Positions 51,320-60,933 of a DNA stretch of 64,000 nucleotides are shown in pieces. The stretch comes from an uncultured Bacteroidales bacterium (GTDB lineage Bacteria > Bacteroidota > Bacteroidia > Bacteroidales > Paludibacteraceae). Under the pieces are notes generated by a model. The model saw only the letters and a program-made list of their open reading frames with translations, made no database searches and was not told the DNA's origin. Position 1 is the stretch's first letter; every line of letters starts with the position of its first letter. The position numbers and the translations under genes were made by a program. The stretch lies in contig CADBVL010000001.1 in NCBI GenBank assembly GCA_902798015.1, positions 9,156 to 73,155 of the forward strand. The letters run 5' to 3'.

Positions 51320-53341
51320 TTACCAAATGGACACTCGCTCTTCAGGAGCGATATACAGCGGACTCTCCGGAGTGACGTTCCATGCCTCGTACCATGCGCC
51401 GATCTGCGGCAGTGCGCCGTTGACACGCCAGCGGCCCAGGGAGTGAGGATCGCTCTTCGTGCGGTTCAGTATCTCTTCCGGACGGATATTGCCTGCCCAT
51501 ACATTAGCGTAGGCCAGGAAGAAACGCTGCTGCGGCGTGAAGCCGTCGCGGGTCTGCAGGCGCTCTGCTTCCGGCTTGGACTCCTCGTTGAGCGTGAACG
51601 CTAAGAACGATACTTGCAGGCCGCCGTGGTCGGCGATGTTCTCGCCGAGTGTAAATGCACCGTTGGCGTGTACGCCTGGAGCGACCTCGATCTTGTTGAA
51701 CGCCTCTTCCATCACTTTCGTGCGGGCGTCAAAAGCAGCTTTGTCTTCGGCTGTCCACCAGTTGACCATGTTGCCGTCTTTGTCGAACTGGCAACCCTGA
51801 TCGTCGAATCCGTGGGTCATCTCATGACCGATCACTACGCCGATAGCGCCGTAATTGAACGCATCGTCGGCATTCATATCGAAGAACGGGTACTGCAGAA
51901 TACCGGCAGGGAAGCATATCTCGTTGCTCGAGGGGTTATAGTATGCATTGACGGTTTGCGGCGTCATATACCATTTCTTCTTGTCCACCGGCTTGCCGAG
52001 GAAACTCAGGCTGTAGTCCAGTTCAAAACGCGCTGCGCGCTGAAGGTTGGCGTAGTAGGTGTCTTCGGCATTGATATCCAGTTTGCTGTAGTCGCGCCAT
52101 TCGTCCGGATAACCGATCTTGATGGTCATCGCGTTCAGCTTCTCCAACGCTTTGTCTTTCGTCTCGCGGGACATCCATGCTAAGTTCTCGATACGGATAC
52201 CGAGGGCTTTCTGCAGGTTCTTCACGAGCGCTAACATACGCTCTTTGTTCTCCTCGGGGAAGTATTTCTTTACGTACATCTGACCTACTGCCTCGCCGAG
52301 CGTACCGTTCACGGTTCCTACCGCGCGTTTCCATAGCGGACTCGGCTCTTCCTTACCGGACAGCACACGACCGTAGAAATCGAACGAAGCATTGTAGATC
52401 TCCGTCGTCAGGTACGAAGCCGCACCATCGATAACCTGCCAGGTGAACAGGGTCTTCAGGTCCTCAAGCGGTTCCTCGTCCAGCATACGGCCGGCTTCCT
52501 GCAGATGGGGGATCTGTCCGATAGAGAGGCTGTCGAGATCATGGATACCGGCTGCCTCGAAATAGACTTTCCAATCTACTTGCGGAACGAGTTGCTGCAA
52601 CTCATCCACGCTCATCTTATTATAGTTCGCCTGCGGGTCGCGCAACTCTACGTTGCTGTATGCAGCCTTCGCCAGACGCGTCTCAAGACGCAAAACCGTC
52701 TGCGCTTTGTCGGCTGCGTTCTCAAATCCGAAGAGACCGAACAGTTTCTCTACGTATGCCACGTATGCATCGCGAATCTTCTTGGTTTGCTCGTCTTCAT
52801 CGAGGTAATATTCTTTCTCGCCCAAAGCGAATCCGGCTTGGTATTCGTTGAGAATATTCATCGAACTGTTCATCGCGTCAGCATCGACATACATCGCCCA
52901 GAGTTGGAAATCCATCGCTCCGCCGAGCACCTTGCTCAACTCCGAACGGGTGCCGATTCCTTCGATTTCATCGAGGATTTTTTGAACAGGGGCGATACCT
53001 TCCGCATCGCGGCGTGCAGTATCCATAGCGAGGTTGTACATGTCGCCGATCTTCTGCGCTACCGAACCCTGCGTATGGTGCTCGGCTGCCAGGTCCTGAA
53101 TCAAACCGTTCACTTGCTCGAGGTTCTGCAATCCGAGTTTGTCGAACGATCCGAAACGGCTGTATTCCGGCGTCAGAGGGTTGTTAGCCATCCATCCGCC
53201 ACAGGCGAATTGATAGAAGTCATTTTGCGCAACGGCAGTGGTATCCAAGTTGTTGAGATCGATACCCGTCGTCTGTTCTTTGTTAGTACAAGCTGTTGTC
53301 ATCATTGCAATCGCTGCAAGCGTAAAAATAATTTTTTTCAT
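51320..53341 (-). CDS. M13-family (neprilysin/PepO) zinc endopeptidase, lipoprotein
   Basis: 673 residues. The lipobox is MMTTAC (Cys18). The zinc motif HEMTH is residues 506-510 (GVVIGHEMTHGFDDQG) and the third-ligand motif ENIADHGG follows about 60 residues later, with the C-terminal NGALPQIGAWYEAWNV typical of M13. The N-terminal half (DFYQFACGGWMANNPLTPEYSRFGSFDKL) is the helical M13_N domain. It probably cleaves oligopeptides in the periplasm or at the surface. Its promoter lies at 53362-53393. Confidence 0.95.
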   Translation of the reverse strand: MKKIIFTLAAIAMMTTACTNKEQTTGIDLNNLDTTAVAQNDFYQFACGGWMANNPLTPEYSRFGSFDKLGLQNLEQVNGLIQDLAAEHHTQGSVAQKIGDMYNLAMDTARRDAEGIAPVQKILDEIEGIGTRSELSKVLGGAMDFQLWAMYVDADAMNSSMNILNEYQAGFALGEKEYYLDEDEQTKKIRDAYVAYVEKLFGLFGFENAADKAQTVLRLETRLAKAAYSNVELRDPQANYNKMSVDELQQLVPQVDWKVYFEAAGIHDLDSLSIGQIPHLQEAGRMLDEEPLEDLKTLFTWQVIDGAASYLTTEIYNASFDFYGRVLSGKEEPSPLWKRAVGTVNGTLGEAVGQMYVKKYFPEENKERMLALVKNLQKALGIRIENLAWMSRETKDKALEKLNAMTIKIGYPDEWRDYSKLDINAEDTYYANLQRAARFELDYSLSFLGKPVDKKKWYMTPQTVNAYYNPSSNEICFPAGILQYPFFDMNADDAFNYGAIGVVIGHEMTHGFDDQGCQFDKDGNMVNWWTAEDKAAFDARTKVMEEAFNKIEVAPGVHANGAFTLGENIADHGGLQVSFLAFTLNEESKPEAERLQTRDGFTPQQRFFLAYANVWAGNIRPEEILNRTKSDPHSLGRWRVNGALPQIGAWYEAWNVTPESPLYIAPEERVSIW

Positions 53342-53361
53342 ATGAGCACATTTTTGCGGTG

Positions 53362-53393
53362 CAAAGGTACGACAAATTTTTTAAATTTGCAAG
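53362..53393 (-). promoter_or_regulatory. Promoter of the M13 peptidase unit
   Basis: Minus-strand -7 TACCTTTG (53362-53369) and -33 CTTG (53390-53393), 20-bp spacer. Confidence 0.8.
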
Positions 53394-53460
53394 ATTAATC
53401 CATTTTTTGCAAAGTCAAGATGGCAATTGGGCATAATTTTTGCTTTTTATACAATAAAAT

Positions 53461-53492
53461 GTTGCTCAATTCAAAAAAAAGCAGTACCTTTG
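53461..53492 (+). promoter_or_regulatory. Promoter of the second giant gene
   Basis: -33 GTTG (53461-53464), 20-bp spacer ending in AAAAGCAG, -7 TACCTTTG (53485-53492). It places the start at 53568 rather than at an upstream in-frame ATG that lies before the promoter. Confidence 0.8.
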
Positions 53493-53567
53493 CGCCGCTT
53501 TTTGTCGGCGCACGAGTGCCTATGTGCGCGAGAAAGCGAAACGAACGTATATTTAAAATCAAAAAAT

Positions 53568-56500
53568 ATGAGAAAGTATTTCTTAAGTTTAACAATGGTG
53601 CTTCTCGGTTTGTTAGCCGGTGTTAGCACCATGCGGGCAGTCAACATGTCGGGCATGACGGATGATGAGGCTCTTACGATGGCGTTCTGGGCGCGCATGA
53701 CGGCAAAACCGGCTACTACCACCCTCGGTAGCGGTTTGGTTTTCGTGAGCGAGGATGAACATGCGGTAGAACCTACGGATGAAGATTATGCCTCAACGTA
53801 CAGTGCAGAAGGATGGAGCGATATCTATTTGGCTTCCAGTCTGATTAGCGCTACGGTGGATTTCAAAGTGTACGCCAAGGCGGATGATGGTTCGTATTTC
53901 ACCGGTTGGTCATTTACCGATGGTTATACGGATTTAGGTGTTGGAAACGGAGAATATGTGGCGGTCAAAGTGAATCCTTCCCCTAAAAAAGGCAAAGCCA
54001 ATATACTGGATTATACAGTCTATGCGGCGTTTGAGCAGGTGAAGTTGAAGTCCTATGCGGTTGCCGGTGAAAAGACGATGACTCCGGAAAATCCGACTTG
54101 TACGCAAACCGTTACTTTCCGCGCTGAGACGCCGAGTTTCTGGGCGCTGAGTTCGGCGGATGACGTGAAGCACTTTAAGTTGCCGGTAATTACCAGAAAG
54201 GCAGGCACCTTTGGTACTTGGAGCACCAGTATTGATGAGTCGAACTACGCGGACAATATCTCTTTCTACGGAGAATATGCCGAGATCCGAGTGCCTGTTA
54301 CGTTTACTGCTCCGAACGGCAATGCGGCGGAGTATGGCGCAGAGTTGGTATTGGAGACCTATGCCGGCGTGAAGATGAAGGTCTATCTCTCTGCTCGTAC
54401 GACGGGCGGAGAAGGACAAGCTATTCGTTATGATAAAGACGGGGTCGAAGTGGGCCGCGGAGATCTGACGGCTATGATTGCAGCCGCAGCGGCGACCGAT
54501 GTGGTGAAACTGAACGGCGACTATGCTTCGCCGGTGACGATCAATAAGAATCTCACTTTTAGCCTCAACGGCTATACGCTGAGCAATACGCTGACGGTTA
54601 GCGGCGGTAACGTGACGATTGCCTATAGCGCTTTCGGCGGTTCGGCTAATGCGCTGAACGTGACGGGCGGTAAGGCGATCCTGAATGGCGGTACGTTCGG
54701 TACACTCACTATCGGAGCGAATGCTACGGTAGAGCAGAATGGCGCTACGATTACCGGTGCGGCAACGAATAATGGTACGCTCACCACAACGGATGGTGTT
54801 TTCCAATCCGGATTGACTTCTACCAAGACGTTGATTGCTAGCGGCGGTACGTTTAATGGAGCAACTGCCATCCAGGTAACCGGCGGTACTGCGGCTATCA
54901 AGCGCGGTACAATTGCCGGTACGCAATATGGAGTGTTGACCAATGGCGGTTCGGCTACGATAGAGAAACTGGCGGTTATCACCGGCGGTACGAAAGCGCT
55001 GAATAATGTAAGCGGTGCGCTGACGGTGAATAATGGTAAGTTCCCTAATCCGAACAAATTCGCCAATGGCGAGATTACCTTCAAATCTGCGTATTTTGGA
55101 GACGATGCAGCGGCTATCGCTTCCACGTATGAGAAGCAGCAATGGCGCAATACAGCCGGACCGGAGTTCCGCGACGGATATGTATTCTTTGTGGGCGACC
55201 AGGCTGCGGCGCAAGCATCGAATATCAGCGTATGTCGTATAGGTCGTACTTCCTATGCTTCGCTGGACGATGCGCTTTCGTATGCAAACAACCACCTCTC
55301 CGAAGAAGTGATTATCATCATGGAGAATGACTATACGCTCAAGGCGGGCTATTATACCATCCCGGCGAATGCTACGTTGATAGTGCCGATGAGTGATGAG
55401 CAGGAGACGGCTAATCCTGTAGTGCCGCGCGAGACGAATCTGGGCTCTACGCCGAAATCCTTCCGTCGTTTGACGTTGGAGTCCGGCGTGAACATGACTG
55501 TGCTCGGTACGGTGGAAGTCACCGGTATGCAGCATGGTTCAGGCGAGCAGATGGGTGTGCCGGGAGGCAACTACGGTCATCTAATTCTGAAGCCGGGCAG
55601 CCATGTTACGTTGAGCAGCGGTTCCGTACTCCGCGCATGGGGATTCGTTACCGGCGACGGAACGCAGGATGCAGAAGGCAACTACCTCTCCGGTGAGATC
55701 GATGCACGCCGTGGTGCTACGGTACGCGAGATGTTCCAGATGGGCGACTGGAAAGGTGGAGATATCTCCTTCTCAATGGCGATGGAGATCCCCGGTCAAC
55801 TCCCCGTATGGCGTGACTTGACCCACCTCTTCCCTGTATATACCTATTTTATCCAGAATATCGAATCGCCGGTGAAATATCATCCGGGTTCGGCGCTTAT
55901 CTGCGCTACTTCGGTTAACGTATCGGGTTCCATCAATGCCTATGCGAATGATATCAAGGTGGTAGGCAAGGACGGCGAAGCGGCTATGTTCCTCATGGAT
56001 GAGATGGCAGATGCGGAAAACACATGGGTACGCAAATACTATGACGCGAAAAAAGACCAGCAGGTATATGAGGTCAATAGTGGTGCGAAACTCGGTTCCG
56101 TAGTGATTGATCTCGGTGAAGTACCGGGTGCTATGTTTGGAGCTCCCACTTCTCTGAAATTGATGTTGGATTCCCGTAGCTTTGTGCTTCCGTTGACGTC
56201 TAACTTCAAGATTCATCTCCTCACCGGTTATATGGAGTTCACCCAAAGTACCTCCTGTCTGCCGGGAATGGAGGTAGAGGTGAATAAAGAATCCGAAGTG
56301 GCGCTCGTGAACGACCATACACCGGGTGTAGCGCAGGGTGCACTCTATCTATACGATGCGGACCAATGGAGTTTCCAGAATAGCCAGGCTAAAGGTTATG
56401 TCGGCAATTCCGGTAAGTTCGGCGCAATCGTGCGCTATTCGGCTACGCTGGATAGACAACCGACGGTTCGTGATATCAGTTCGCCGGCTGCTATCGGAGA

Positions 56501-59500
56501 TGCCAAACTGATTGTACATGGTACTTTCCGTTCCGGCGAAGACTGTTCGGTTTATACCTCGTGGTCGAAAGATATGTCCACGTTGGGCCTGGATCCGAAC
56601 GGCACTGGTGGCGCATCTATCATTTCTACTAACGAGGATGCCGGTACCTTTATCTTCGATGCCGATGCACCTGCTTTCGATGGTTTGGAGATGAATCCGA
56701 GTACAGGCAAGCCCTCTCACATTGGGACTTCCGTTTTGGTGAACTATGACCATAATGATTATGGCATGGGGTCACAGTATCCTATTACTATCAACACGGT
56801 ATTAGGCTCTTCGGCGCGTGTCTATGGTTTTGAACTCTGTACGCCGGCCAAGCTGAAGAATGCTGACGGCACGTTTGTGGAGACAGACGGTACGTTGGCA
56901 GGTACATCTTACTGCTATATCGATGACCAATGGACGACGATGCAGGTAGCGGAAGATCCGTGCTTCATGAAGGAAATCGTAGGTGGTCAAACAACCTATT
57001 ATGCAAAACCGGCCGAGTACGTGGCTGTCAATGCTACATGGGATGGCGCGCAGATGGTAGGCAATGCCGATCATACCTTCAGCGACAAGGATGGTGCCGG
57101 TCGTCTCTTTATTTTGATGGCGGACGATTGTCAATGGTGGGAAGTAGAGAAGAAAGACAACCTCTACCATTGTATCCATCCGAACAACGACACCTATTAC
57201 TATTGGGACGAAGATGAGGAGAAATGGATGGAGCAGCGCTTTACTATCACCTGGCTCAATTGGGATGGTACGGAGATCAAATCCTATACCTATGATCCGA
57301 ATACCGGTGAACCGGAAGAAGTGGAGTATAGCGTGACCTATGGAACGCAGGCGGAATATCTTGGTAATAACCCGACGCGCGAACCGAATGTGGACTATAC
57401 CTATGATTTCACGGGTTGGGCTCCGGCGCTCGGTAAGGTGACTTCCAATGTGACGTACACCGCTACCTATCGCGAGCAACCGCGTAAATATACGATTATC
57501 TTCATCAATGAAGGTGGCGATGAGATAGAGCGTCATCTGTTGACGCATAACGAGCTGCCGGTTTGCGAGAATGCACCGACACGTACGGGTTACACGCTCC
57601 AATGGGAACCGGCTCTGGCTGCCGTTACAGGCGATGCTACGTATCGCGCTACATGGCTCGAGGTGCCGCCTACGGAGTATGAGATCCGTTTCGTCGATTA
57701 TGACGGTACGGAGCTGCAGAGCGAACCTGTAGAGGTGGGCGAACTGCCGGAATACAATGGTGCAGAACCTGTCAAGAAACAGACCGATTATACTTCTAAT
57801 AAGGAGTTTTCGTATATCTTCGATCATTGGTCGCCGACAGTAACACGTGTTACCCAAGCGATGACCTATACCGCGGTGTATCGCGAAGAGGCGAAGACCT
57901 ATACGGTAACCTTCAAGAACGAAGATAACTCTGTTATCGAGACCCGCTCTTACCACTATGGCGAGACGCCTGTCTGCACGAATCCGCCGACCAAACCCAA
58001 TACGGCGGAGTGGACCTATCAGTTGACTTGGACGCCGCAGATTCAGACCGTGATGGCAGATGCAGAGTATAAAGCCGATTTCGAGACGCTTAAGCAAAAG
58101 AATAAATATGCAGTGACGCTGCAATGCAGTCCTGCCGGCGCAGCCGTGCTGTCCGGTGGTGGTCTGTATGAATATAATGCTTCCGCTACGGCTGTAACTG
58201 TTACCGCAACGCCGAACGAGGGCTATAACTTCCTCGGCTGGAGTGATAGTCAAGGTGGACTGAATACTACGCGTCAGATAGCTGTTACGGCAGATATCAA
58301 TCTGGTAGCTAATTTCGAATGCCCGACATGCGATCAGGTAGCTATCAACTGGCGTAACTATGATGGCTCGTTGCTGAAAACGGTCAACCAGGCAAAGGGA
58401 ACGGCTACCACCTATACCGGCGCCACGCCGGAGCGTGCTGCTACGTCAGCCGAGACCTATACCTTCGATGGTTGGTCCATAGTTCAGGGTGGTGAGCGTG
58501 TATATAAGAACGGTATGACGCCGAAGGCAGCCGAGGGAGGAGCTACGTATTATGCTCACTTTGCTGCAACGCCAATCCCGAGTCTGGAGGTAGCCAGCGG
58601 CGAAACGATGGTACTTAGCGCTCCGGTTGAGTATCAGAACCTCGTCCTGACCTCTGATGGTATTCATTCCGCTCAGTTGTTGGGAGAGAACTTCTTGACC
58701 TTGACGGGAGAAGCATACTTCGATTTCGCGGCCAATGCCAAGGCGCGTCAGTGGTATGCAGTAGCTGTTCCATGGCAAGTGGATGCAGCTTCAGGTATCT
58801 ATGTCAACGGACGTCAGATGCGCTTAGGCAGCGAGTTTGATGTGCTGAAGTATGATGGTGCTCGTCGAGCTTCTACCGGCGTGAACAAGTCATGGGATCG
58901 CCTTGCTAATGGTGACAAGATGATTCCGGGACGTTTGTATATGATTGCCTTCGTTGCCGATGCACCGGTAATCCGCTTTAAGGCCGAGGATAAGGATCAT
59001 CTATTGAATACCGCTACCTCGGTTTCCGCTTATGCATCGGCTATTGCTACGGATGCTAACTGGAATGGCGTAGCTAACCCGGCGCTCTTCCATGCGTACG
59101 TTAACACAGGCGCTACGCTTGGTCAGGTATATAATTCCAATACCGATAGTTATTCGCCGGTACTGATGAGTAGCACCAAGTTCGTTGTAGGCCAGGCGCT
59201 CTTCGTGCAAGCTCCTGCTGATAAAGATATTACCGTTTCCTACGGAGGTGGCTATGCTGCGGCTCCGCGCCGTCGTGCGAAAGCTGAGGCTTCCACCAAT
59301 GCAAACTATGAGGTACATATCGCGCCGGCTAACAAGGAATATACAGACAAGGTATTTGTCCAAACCGACGAAGAGAAGAATCCGGATGTATATACCGTCA
59401 ATCTGGATCTTACCAAGATGGGTGTCAGCACAAAGGTAGCGCAGATGTGGATTGAGCGCTATAATACGAAACTCTGTCTGAATACCATGGCGCCGGTAGA

Positions 59501-59852
59501 AGGCCAAGCGGATTATCCGCTGGGTATCTTCGCACCGGAAGCAGGAGAATATTCTATCGGTATCGTGCGTACGGCAACCGAGCAGGCGGCAGACCTCTAT
59601 CTGACGCTGGACGGCGAGATTATCTGGAACCTCACTAAGAACGCTTATACGGCTCAATTGGAGGCTGGTACCACGGCCCGTTATGGTCTGCGTACGATTG
59701 CGAAATCTCCGCAAATCACCACCGGTATCGAAGAGACCTTGGTGGGTGGCGAAGGCAAAGAAATCAAGGCCGTTAAAGTGCTGATTAACGATCACGTTTA
59801 TATCCTTCGTGATGGCAAACTCTATACCATTACCGGATCGCTTGTACGCTGA
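53568..59852 (+). CDS. Giant secreted surface protein with InlB repeats and T9SS-type tail
   Basis: 2094 residues from the ATG at 53568, directly before the signal peptide YFLSLTMVLLGLLAGVSTMRA; the frame is open further up to 53427 but that part contains the promoter. Order of modules: a beta-rich N-terminal region, a Gly/Asn/Thr-rich repeat region at about residues 300-510 that looks like a parallel beta-helix (TVSGGNVTIAYS, ALNVTGGKAILNGGTFG), a region at about 600-1200 without a recognised family, six InlB/Listeria-Bacteroides-type repeats at about 1224-1670 (YTIIFINEGGDEI, YEIRFVDYDGTEL, YTVTFKNEDNSVI), and a C-terminal block ending in VLINDHVYILRDGKLYTITG. The last part resembles the end of the 11222-19378 product and is probably a type IX sorting tail. 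Likely an adhesin or surface-layer-like protein; no catalytic motif was seen. Confidence 0.85.
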   Translation: MRKYFLSLTMVLLGLLAGVSTMRAVNMSGMTDDEALTMAFWARMTAKPATTTLGSGLVFVSEDEHAVEPTDEDYASTYSAEGWSDIYLASSLISATVDFKVYAKADDGSYFTGWSFTDGYTDLGVGNGEYVAVKVNPSPKKGKANILDYTVYAAFEQVKLKSYAVAGEKTMTPENPTCTQTVTFRAETPSFWALSSADDVKHFKLPVITRKAGTFGTWSTSIDESNYADNISFYGEYAEIRVPVTFTAPNGNAAEYGAELVLETYAGVKMKVYLSARTTGGEGQAIRYDKDGVEVGRGDLTAMIAAAAATDVVKLNGDYASPVTINKNLTFSLNGYTLSNTLTVSGGNVTIAYSAFGGSANALNVTGGKAILNGGTFGTLTIGANATVEQNGATITGAATNNGTLTTTDGVFQSGLTSTKTLIASGGTFNGATAIQVTGGTAAIKRGTIAGTQYGVLTNGGSATIEKLAVITGGTKALNNVSGALTVNNGKFPNPNKFANGEITFKSAYFGDDAAAIASTYEKQQWRNTAGPEFRDGYVFFVGDQAAAQASNISVCRIGRTSYASLDDALSYANNHLSEEVIIIMENDYTLKAGYYTIPANATLIVPMSDEQETANPVVPRETNLGSTPKSFRRLTLESGVNMTVLGTVEVTGMQHGSGEQMGVPGGNYGHLILKPGSHVTLSSGSVLRAWGFVTGDGTQDAEGNYLSGEIDARRGATVREMFQMGDWKGGDISFSMAMEIPGQLPVWRDLTHLFPVYTYFIQNIESPVKYHPGSALICATSVNVSGSINAYANDIKVVGKDGEAAMFLMDEMADAENTWVRKYYDAKKDQQVYEVNSGAKLGSVVIDLGEVPGAMFGAPTSLKLMLDSRSFVLPLTSNFKIHLLTGYMEFTQSTSCLPGMEVEVNKESEVALVNDHTPGVAQGALYLYDADQWSFQNSQAKGYVGNSGKFGAIVRYSATLDRQPTVRDISSPAAIGDAKLIVHGTFRSGEDCSVYTSWSKDMSTLGLDPNGTGGASIISTNEDAGTFIFDADAPAFDGLEMNPSTGKPSHIGTSVLVNYDHNDYGMGSQYPITINTVLGSSARVYGFELCTPAKLKNADGTFVETDGTLAGTSYCYIDDQWTTMQVAEDPCFMKEIVGGQTTYYAKPAEYVAVNATWDGAQMVGNADHTFSDKDGAGRLFILMADDCQWWEVEKKDNLYHCIHPNNDTYYYWDEDEEKWMEQRFTITWLNWDGTEIKSYTYDPNTGEPEEVEYSVTYGTQAEYLGNNPTREPNVDYTYDFTGWAPALGKVTSNVTYTATYREQPRKYTIIFINEGGDEIERHLLTHNELPVCENAPTRTGYTLQWEPALAAVTGDATYRATWLEVPPTEYEIRFVDYDGTELQSEPVEVGELPEYNGAEPVKKQTDYTSNKEFSYIFDHWSPTVTRVTQAMTYTAVYREEAKTYTVTFKNEDNSVIETRSYHYGETPVCTNPPTKPNTAEWTYQLTWTPQIQTVMADAEYKADFETLKQKNKYAVTLQCSPAGAAVLSGGGLYEYNASATAVTVTATPNEGYNFLGWSDSQGGLNTTRQIAVTADINLVANFECPTCDQVAINWRNYDGSLLKTVNQAKGTATTYTGATPERAATSAETYTFDGWSIVQGGERVYKNGMTPKAAEGGATYYAHFAATPIPSLEVASGETMVLSAPVEYQNLVLTSDGIHSAQLLGENFLTLTGEAYFDFAANAKARQWYAVAVPWQVDAASGIYVNGRQMRLGSEFDVLKYDGARRASTGVNKSWDRLANGDKMIPGRLYMIAFVADAPVIRFKAEDKDHLLNTATSVSAYASAIATDANWNGVANPALFHAYVNTGATLGQVYNSNTDSYSPVLMSSTKFVVGQALFVQAPADKDITVSYGGGYAAAPRRRAKAEASTNANYEVHIAPANKEYTDKVFVQTDEEKNPDVYTVNLDLTKMGVSTKVAQMWIERYNTKLCLNTMAPVEGQADYPLGIFAPEAGEYSIGIVRTATEQAADLYLTLDGEIIWNLTKNAYTAQLEAGTTARYGLRTIAKSPQITTGIEETLVGGEGKEIKAVKVLINDHVYILRDGKLYTITGSLVR

Positions 59853-59877
59853 TAACTGAAACAGACAATTGAAAACT
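59850..59877. repeat. Degenerate heptad array
   Basis: TGATAAC, TGAAACA, GACAATT, GAAAACT; the TGA stop of the giant gene is its first triplet. Weaker than the other arrays. Confidence 0.4.
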
Positions 59878-59886
59878 CATAATAAT

Positions 59887-60012
59887 ATGAAAAAGATATA
59901 TATTGCTCCTCAGGTAGAGGAAATGCCTTTAGAGCCGCAGAACGTCATTATGACCAGCATACCGGATCCGTTCGCTCCGGCTCCCCGTCGCCGCGGTGAC
60001 GTGATTGAATAA
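59887..60012 (+). CDS. 41-residue peptide of the MKKxYxxPxxE type
   Basis: A short frame beginning MKKIYIAPQVEEMPLEPQ and ending in APRRRGDVIE, with a long A-rich region before the ATG. Tiny proteins with a similar start (MKK-aromatic-x-x-Pro-x-x-Glu) are, as I remember, common and unannotated in Bacteroidales. It has no signal peptide or membrane segment. It sits 34 bp after the giant gene and directly before a terminator, so it is the last cistron of that transcript. Function unknown. Confidence 0.65.
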   Translation: MKKIYIAPQVEEMPLEPQNVIMTSIPDPFAPAPRRRGDVIE

Positions 60013-60014
60013 TC

Positions 60015-60057
60015 GCAAAAAAATCTCATATGCCGCCGCGCATATGGGATTTTTTGC
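60015..60057 (+). terminator. Terminator-like hairpin directly before lgt
   Basis: GCAAAAAAATC(T)CATATG pairs with CATATG(G)GATTTTTTGC around a CCGCCGCG loop; a T-run closes the 3' arm. It ends only 4 bp before the lgt start codon at 60061, so it may act as an attenuator as well. Confidence 0.85.
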
Positions 60058-60060
60058 ACT

Positions 60061-60933
60061 ATGCTTATGATATCTACTCTTGGTTATATTACATGGAATG
60101 TCTCTCCCTTCATATATGAGGGCGAACACTTTGCTATCGGCTGGTATGGAACGGTAGTGACCTTGGCCATCATGGTGGTCTATCTGTTCCAATATTTGAT
60201 TTATCGCAAAGAGAAATTACCTCGCAGTTATGTGGATGTAGTGTTTATCGCCTGTACTATTCTAGGTACGCTGTTCTGCCATATGTTCCATTGCTGGTTC
60301 TACGACTGGTATGATATTGATGGTGTGTTGCATAATCCGACTTTTGAACATCCTCTGGAATGGTTGAATATAGGACACGGCATGGCAAGCCATGGAGTGG
60401 ATTTCGGCATGTGGCTTGGGGCGTGGATAGTAGCTGGTAAGTTATTCAATTGCAGTACATGGTGGGTGATGGATAGGATGATAGTCAGCCGCTTGGCATT
60501 CCATGCTATATCCCGATTGTCGAATATTTTCAATTCGGAGATATACGGCAATCCTACGGATCTTCCATGGGGTATGCTGTTTGTCAATAACGGAGATACA
60601 TTACCATGCCATCCAACTGCCTTGTATGAATCGGTTTTGGCAATAATAGCTATCGGAATATGGTGGTGTCTCTATAATTACACCAATGCATCTAAGCGTC
60701 TTGGTCTATTGACAGGTATTTCCGCTTTGATGATGTGGGTTCCTCGTTTCTTTATTGAATATCTTAAACCTGTACAGCGTGAATTCGAAGAGGCATTCGT
60801 CCTCAATATGGGGCAGATGCTAAGCATTCCGTATATTCTTATTGGTTTAGCCTTAATCGTATATTCGGTACATACGACCACTCCGGCTACTCCTCCGGCG
60901 ATCTATCGAGATGGCAAATCTAAACGGACATAG
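60061..60933 (+). CDS. lgt: Divergent prolipoprotein diacylglyceryl transferase
   Basis: Transfers diacylglycerol from phosphatidylglycerol to the lipobox Cys of prolipoproteins at the inner membrane. 290 residues with about seven membrane segments. Family landmarks: YITWNVSPFIYEGEHFAIGWYG at the start, GMASHGVDFGMW where HGG is usual, RLSNIFNSEIYG where RxGNFxNxExxG is usual, DLPWGMLFVN, CHPTALYESVLA, and WVPRFFIEYLKP. The key Arg and Asn of the signature are kept but one Gly is Ser and HGG is HGV. It could be the housekeeping enzyme in a diverged form or a specialised paralogue. Starts at 60061 and 60067 are both possible. It overlaps the next gene by 23 bp. Confidence 0.85.
   Translation: MLMISTLGYITWNVSPFIYEGEHFAIGWYGTVVTLAIMVVYLFQYLIYRKEKLPRSYVDVVFIACTILGTLFCHMFHCWFYDWYDIDGVLHNPTFEHPLEWLNIGHGMASHGVDFGMWLGAWIVAGKLFNCSTWWVMDRMIVSRLAFHAISRLSNIFNSEIYGNPTDLPWGMLFVNNGDTLPCHPTALYESVLAIIAIGIWWCLYNYTNASKRLGLLTGISALMMWVPRFFIEYLKPVQREFEEAFVLNMGQMLSIPYILIGLALIVYSVHTTTPATPPAIYRDGKSKRT

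Noticed and set aside
53427..53567. Upstream extension of the second giant gene
   Set aside because: It contains the promoter, and the signal peptide starts right after the ATG at 53568.
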